Of a stretch of DNA of 64,000 nt, positions 60,453-64,000 are shown in pieces. Position numbers and translations under genes: made by a program. Positions within the stretch are counted from its first letter, which is position 1. Each line of letters starts with the position of its first letter. The DNA comes from a bacterium. GTDB taxonomy: Bacteria > 4484-113 > JAGGVC01. The DNA lies in the NCBI GenBank assembly GCA_039961635.1, contig JABRWB010000032.1, forward strand, positions 1-64,000. The letters are read 5' to 3'. The notes beneath the pieces were generated by a model. It was given only the letters and a program-made list of their open reading frames with translations. It was not told the origin of the DNA and made no database searches.

Positions 60453-62198
60453 CTAATATCCAAACACACGCGCAGCATCCACGCCGCCGTACAAGCTAAA
60501 ATATGGGTAGTGGTTTAGAGGCTGCTCGTTGTTACGGATTTGCGTTCGAATGCCCGATGGAGCGTCAGAAGTGTAACAAGCAAGGAGTGCTGCAACAGCG
60601 CTTACGTGCGGTGCTGATGCTGAAGTTCCGCTAAAGGAGCTGTAAATTGGACCATCTGTATATCCCAGCCGCCAACCATGGGAACTAAATCCCTTCATGT
60701 CCGTCGTAGTTATCAAATCGCCAGGCGCCGCCACGTCAACGAATGCAGGATTCCAATTGCTCCATGTCGGCTTTTGACCAAGGTAATTGTAGGCTGCAAC
60801 TGCAAGCGCATCAGAATGAGTCGCCGGAAATTGCACAGCAATATCGCTACTGTCATTACCGGCAGAGCCAACAAGCACCGAATACCTTGCAACATTCGCA
60901 ACTACGTTGCGATATGTTAGGGATGAGGCTAATCCACCAAAACTGCAATTTACAACCTCGATATTGAGGTGTAGCTTGGGATCATCAGGATACAGCTGCC
61001 ATTTGTCAAACTCCCCTTTGAAAGCACCCAAAACATAAAATGCATTTATGTTTGTGGATTCAAAGTAACGGAATTTACCTCCTTCATTATGGCCTGACAT
61101 TGCAACTGGGAGCATAGGGACATTTTGCGTAATGCCAGCAACATCTCTTTCATGCTCTTGCGGTCCGAGATCGTTGTTGATTACGGCGCCAAGAATGCCC
61201 GCAACACAAGTACCATGACCAACGTTTATTGCATTCCACATATTGTCGTCGACAATACTTGGCCATGGTTCTCCTCCGTCAAGAAGGATTTTTGTTTTGC
61301 CAAATTTCGGGAATACATTCGCGCCATAGGCAGTCAACCTGGAGGCCAGATCCTGATGGCTTCTCTGTATTCCGGTATCGAGAACAGCAACAACCACATC
61401 GCTATTTCCGATCTTGCCATGTTGCCAAGTAGTTTGAATATTGATATCAAACTGAGTTGGCGTACGTTCCTTGATGTTCCACTGGTTGACAAAAAGTTCG
61501 TCGTTGGAGTCTCCGGAATAAGGCCAGGCACAGGTTGCATAAACCGAATCCGGATCAGCGGAAAGAACCAAGGCGGGGTAAGTAGCCGGCCAATTTGCGA
61601 CAGCTTCCTCAACCGATGTTCCTTCCGGCAAAATGGCGGCCATACTTCTGTGTGCACGCCATTCGGAATAAACCGTCAGGTTTTCCGCAATAATGAACGT
61701 GTCAATCTCCGGATCGCCGACAATCAGTGGATATTGGATGGAATAGCATGGGTCGGTTTGAAAGCGCTCTACGTCGAAGTAGTTTTCATCCATAAGCGGA
61801 AGCACTGGCGGGTTCTTGAACGCGACAATCACACGTCCATCCACAATATCGTAAGTTTGGCCTGTTCTTGGATCGGTAAATGGCCTGATTACTGCTGTGA
61901 GGTCGTCATAAGCAGGATCTGCCGGATTAGGTGAATCCAGCAGCCCCTCGCCCCCTTCCGGTTCATCATCGCCTCCCATGTCCGGGCCGACGGCCACCTT
62001 GCGGTCTCCCGCATTCGCAACCTGGTCGTTATCCGGGTCGCTCCCCGGCGCTGCGCCGGGCGAGCTTCCAACGAGCTGCTTTTTTGCGCCTTCGCCGCAG
62101 CTTGCGAGGCTAACCGCAAGCATGGCGAGCACCATCAGGGCGAGGACTATGGCAACCGCAGCCCCCCCCCTGGCAAGTTTTGACAAATTACTTCTCAT
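60453..62198 (-). CDS. Subtilisin-like serine protease lipoprotein (S8 family)
   Basis: The 581-residue protein has a lipoprotein signal (lipobox LASC, Cys34), an acidic linker, a prodomain-like segment and a subtilase domain with Asp274 (VVVAVLDTGIQ), His328 (NVGHGTCVAGI), oxyanion Asn448 (GSAGNDSSD) and Ser526 (FSGTSASAPHV). All catalytic residues are present. ATG 62198 has a GAGGAGG site. A run of nine G lies in codons 10-13. The gene looks AT-richer than its neighbours. Confidence 0.9.
   Translation of the reverse strand: MRSNLSKLARGGAAVAIVLALMVLAMLAVSLASCGEGAKKQLVGSSPGAAPGSDPDNDQVANAGDRKVAVGPDMGGDDEPEGGEGLLDSPNPADPAYDDLTAVIRPFTDPRTGQTYDIVDGRVIVAFKNPPVLPLMDENYFDVERFQTDPCYSIQYPLIVGDPEIDTFIIAENLTVYSEWRAHRSMAAILPEGTSVEEAVANWPATYPALVLSADPDSVYATCAWPYSGDSNDELFVNQWNIKERTPTQFDINIQTTWQHGKIGNSDVVVAVLDTGIQRSHQDLASRLTAYGANVFPKFGKTKILLDGGEPWPSIVDDNMWNAINVGHGTCVAGILGAVINNDLGPQEHERDVAGITQNVPMLPVAMSGHNEGGKFRYFESTNINAFYVLGAFKGEFDKWQLYPDDPKLHLNIEVVNCSFGGLASSLTYRNVVANVARYSVLVGSAGNDSSDIAVQFPATHSDALAVAAYNYLGQKPTWSNWNPAFVDVAAPGDLITTTDMKGFSSHGWRLGYTDGPIYSSFSGTSASAPHVSAVAALLACYTSDAPSGIRTQIRNNEQPLNHYPYFSLYGGVDAARVFGY
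62162..62170 (-). repeat. Poly-G (9) tract in the subtilase signal sequence
   Basis: Nine G on the coding strand cover codons 10-13 (Arg-Gly-Gly-Ala). A one-base slip would shift the frame before the membrane part of the signal and stop production of the surface protease. Confidence 0.6.
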
Positions 62199-62567
62199 GA
62201 CAAAATCCTCCTCAATGCAGAATTGTATATCGAAACAGGGACGCGCGGGATCCTCCACCGTGGGGAGGTTTCATCGCCGTCCCAATCTCTTCGAATCATA
62301 AATTCGCCTGCTTGGCAAAATCGCCCTATCCCCTGGCAGTCCTCGCCGGGAGGGTACGCGCGGATTATACCCGCATAGGGAATCCCCTAGCGGCGGGAAA
62401 ACCTTGATAGAAAATTCACAAATGCGCGTTGGAGTTGCTTAAGAGGGGTGCGTAAAACGCTGCTTCAACCGACGGCTCGGCGTTGTTGCAGTGCGGATTG
62501 GCATATACCTTTCAGGGTGGATTTTTCTATAGGCACCATGCACAAGGGGGTAATGGGAGTTCTCTTT
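62199..62567 (-). other. Leader/intergenic region of the subtilase gene
   Basis: On the minus strand TATAAT (62364-62369) could start a leader of about 160 bases. In that leader 62238-62283 folds as an outer stem GGGACG/CGTCCC extended by GCG/CGC, around an inner hairpin CCTCC/GGAGG. No known riboswitch was recognised. No gene is seen in this stretch. Confidence 0.4.
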
Positions 62568-64000
62568 TCACTCCTCCTCCCAGGGATCCGGGATGTCCGG
62601 CATCCACACGCCTCCCGGTTTCGAAGCGTCGCCGCCGCCCAGCATCTTTCCGCCGAGCTTTTCGATGTCGATCCCGCCGGTTATCCTCCGCTCCCGCGCT
62701 TCCTCTTGCTTCGCTTCGCGCTTCGGGTCGTCCCATTCGAGTATGAATTCGTCGTAGTGCTTCGACACTTCGCGCAGGTATCTTGACGGCATGGTCAAAT
62801 CCACCGAAAAATCGGCGCGCGACCGCTCCTGCGGATAGCTCAGTACGAGCTCGTCCTTCGCCCGCGTCACCGCGACGTAAAACAGCCGCCGCTCCTCGTC
62901 CAGCGCGTCCGGATCGTCGAACGTCATATTGTGGGGCAGGGTGCCGTCCACGCACCACACGAGAAAAACGACCTTCCACTCGAGGCCCTTCGCCTGGTGG
63001 ATCGTCGAAAGGCAGACGCGGCCTTCCTCCACCGCCGCGGGATCCGCCGCCGCCACCTCCTCGCCGCCGAATCCGCCGTGCAGCGCGACCTCGCTGAGCA
63101 TCTCGCCAAGCGACGCGAACCTGCTGGCGTAAATGAAAAACTGCTCGATGTCGTCTTCGCGCCGCTGCGCGTTGTCGTAGTTTTCCTTCAAGTAGGCCGA
63201 GTACCGCCGCTTGTGTATCGTGCGCGCCAGCACCGCAGGATCGCGGTTCGGGATTTCCTTCGCGATGTCGCCCAGGAAAACCGAAAGCGCCCGAAGAGAA
63301 GTCTTTCCCGCGCCGTACGCGAGATCGAGATACCTCCCGCCGATAAGCTCCGCAAGCGGATCCGGCACGCCGCTCATCGCTTCAAGGACGCGCGAAATCG
63401 TGCGCCCGCCGATGCCCTCGCACATCGAAAGCACTCGCTCCCACGCAAGCTCGTTGCGCGGCGAGCCGAAAATCACGAGGTAGGCCAGCAGATCCTTTAT
63501 GTGCGCCATCTCCATGAAACGCACCCCCCCCCGGATGAAGTACGGAATCCCGTGGCGGCCCATCGCCATCTCGATTTCCTGGCTGTTGCGGTGCGCACGG
63601 TAGAGCACGCCGATGTCCGCAAGCTGTTTGCCGTCCTCGCGCAATTCCAGGATTTTCCCGGCGATGAAATCCGCCTGGTCGTCCGGGTTGCGGCACACTA
63701 CGAGCGCGGGCTTGGCGCCCTCCGGCTTGACCGCGCGCAGCGTTTTCTTGAACGCTTCGGGCGTGTCGCGCAGCACCTCGTTCGCGAGCGTGAGTATGGC
63801 CTGAGTGCTGCGGTAGTTTGTTTCCAGCTTATAGGTGGCTGCGCCGGGAAAACGCTCCGGAAATGTAAGTATGTTTCGGTAGTTCGCGCCCCGGAAGCTG
63901 TAAATGCTCTGCGCGTCGTCGCCCACTACGAACAGATTCCCGTGCTCGCTCGACCACAGCTCGACAAGCTTCGCCTGCAGGTGGTTCGTGTCCTGATATT
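62568..64000 (-). CDS. UvrD/PcrA-type superfamily 1 DNA helicase (5' end beyond window)
   Basis: The frame runs from the right edge to TGA 62568, giving at least 477 residues of the C-terminal half. It shows NLFVVGDDAQSIYSFRGANYRN (motif III), LETNYRST (motif IV), VLYRAHRNSQEIE, LSTIHQAKGLEWKVVFLVW (motif V) and ERRLFYVAVTRAKDELVLSYP (motif VI). Walker motifs would lie beyond the window. A nine-G run (63524-63532) is inside the gene. UvrD/PcrA helicases unwind DNA in repair and replication restart; the tail is not the usual PcrA one, so the exact subfamily is open. Confidence 0.92.
   Translation of the reverse strand, partial: YQDTNHLQAKLVELWSSEHGNLFVVGDDAQSIYSFRGANYRNILTFPERFPGAATYKLETNYRSTQAILTLANEVLRDTPEAFKKTLRAVKPEGAKPALVVCRNPDDQADFIAGKILELREDGKQLADIGVLYRAHRNSQEIEMAMGRHGIPYFIRGGVRFMEMAHIKDLLAYLVIFGSPRNELAWERVLSMCEGIGGRTISRVLEAMSGVPDPLAELIGGRYLDLAYGAGKTSLRALSVFLGDIAKEIPNRDPAVLARTIHKRRYSAYLKENYDNAQRREDDIEQFFIYASRFASLGEMLSEVALHGGFGGEEVAAADPAAVEEGRVCLSTIHQAKGLEWKVVFLVWCVDGTLPHNMTFDDPDALDEERRLFYVAVTRAKDELVLSYPQERSRADFSVDLTMPSRYLREVSKHYDEFILEWDDPKREAKQEEARERRITGGIDIEKLGGKMLGGGDASKPGGVWMPDIPDPWEEE

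Noticed and set aside
1-64000. tRNA genes, CRISPR arrays, insertion sequences, prophage
   Set aside because: No T-loop (GTTCRA) in a cloverleaf context, no regularly spaced repeats, and no transposase, integrase or phage structural protein was found.

Overview
The window is a contiguous piece of a bacterial chromosome, GC-rich by eye, with dense coding on both strands. The gene content points to a flagellated bacterium with a meso-diaminopimelate cell wall. FtsA, FtsZ, YggS and SepF sit together, a DUF881/DUF1290 (Sbp) pair lies before ftsA, and RNase J is present; this combination is familiar from the Terrabacteria side of the tree. ASPIC/UnbV and FG-GAP proteins and zinc-ribbon membrane proteins are more typical of uncultured or deep-branching phyla. 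The phylum cannot be fixed from this sequence alone. TTG and GTG starts are common, and several single genes appear to be transcribed without a leader.

Layout. 1-5.3 kb: two tandem zinc-ribbon membrane proteins (the first cut by the left edge), an exported two-domain VOC protein, an exported beta-propeller protein and a pilin-like membrane protein. 5.4-6.7 kb: tyrS. 7.0-16.1 kb: a flagellar export and regulation operon (fliR, flhB, flhA, flhF, flhG, a small membrane protein, fliA, then three unknown genes) behind a strong promoter at 7020-7047. 16.2-22 kb: an HD-GYP protein, a uroporphyrinogen-decarboxylase-family protein, a GT-C glycosyltransferase, ogt and a pyrimidine-nucleoside phosphorylase. 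22.3-43.9 kb: a full division and cell wall (dcw) cluster in the order mraZ, rsmH, ftsL, ftsI, murE, murF, mraY, murD, ftsW, murC, ddl, ftsQ, DUF881, sbp, ftsA, ftsZ, yggS, sepF, followed by RNase J and uppP. murG and murB are missing from their usual places.

44-45.7 kb: a polyprenyl-phosphate sugar-transferase gene with a long, hairpin-rich leader. A 16-17 nt motif in that leader recurs, in a similar hairpin setting, just downstream of the gene. 45.7-52.7 kb: a minus-strand operon with recognisable promoter and terminator: a protein with an N-terminal amphipathic segment, cytidine deaminase, L,D-transpeptidase, a TPR-AAA+ ATPase, a membrane-anchored HExxH protein and a LarA-family nickel-pincer racemase. 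52.7-59.3 kb: an unknown small protein, a monocistronic exported protein, a 1230-residue lipoprotein made of two FG-GAP/ASPIC halves, divergent plsY and a small lipoprotein. 59.4-62.2 kb: an operon of a subtilisin-like lipoprotein and two paralogous lipoproteins, somewhat AT-richer by eye. 62.6 kb to the end: the C-terminal part of a UvrD/PcrA-type helicase.

Functionally, the dcw cluster makes the lipid-linked peptidoglycan precursor (MurC-F, MraY, Ddl) and the division machine (FtsA/Z/SepF/Q/L/I/W), and UppP recycles the lipid carrier. The flagellar block supplies the export gate plus number/placement control and a sigma-28 factor. No rRNA, tRNA, CRISPR array, insertion sequence or phage gene was recognised. 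The most unusual items are the duplicated motif around the sugar-transferase gene, the repeated leaderless promoter layout, the poly-G tract in the subtilase signal sequence and the AAA+/HExxH/LarA operon.
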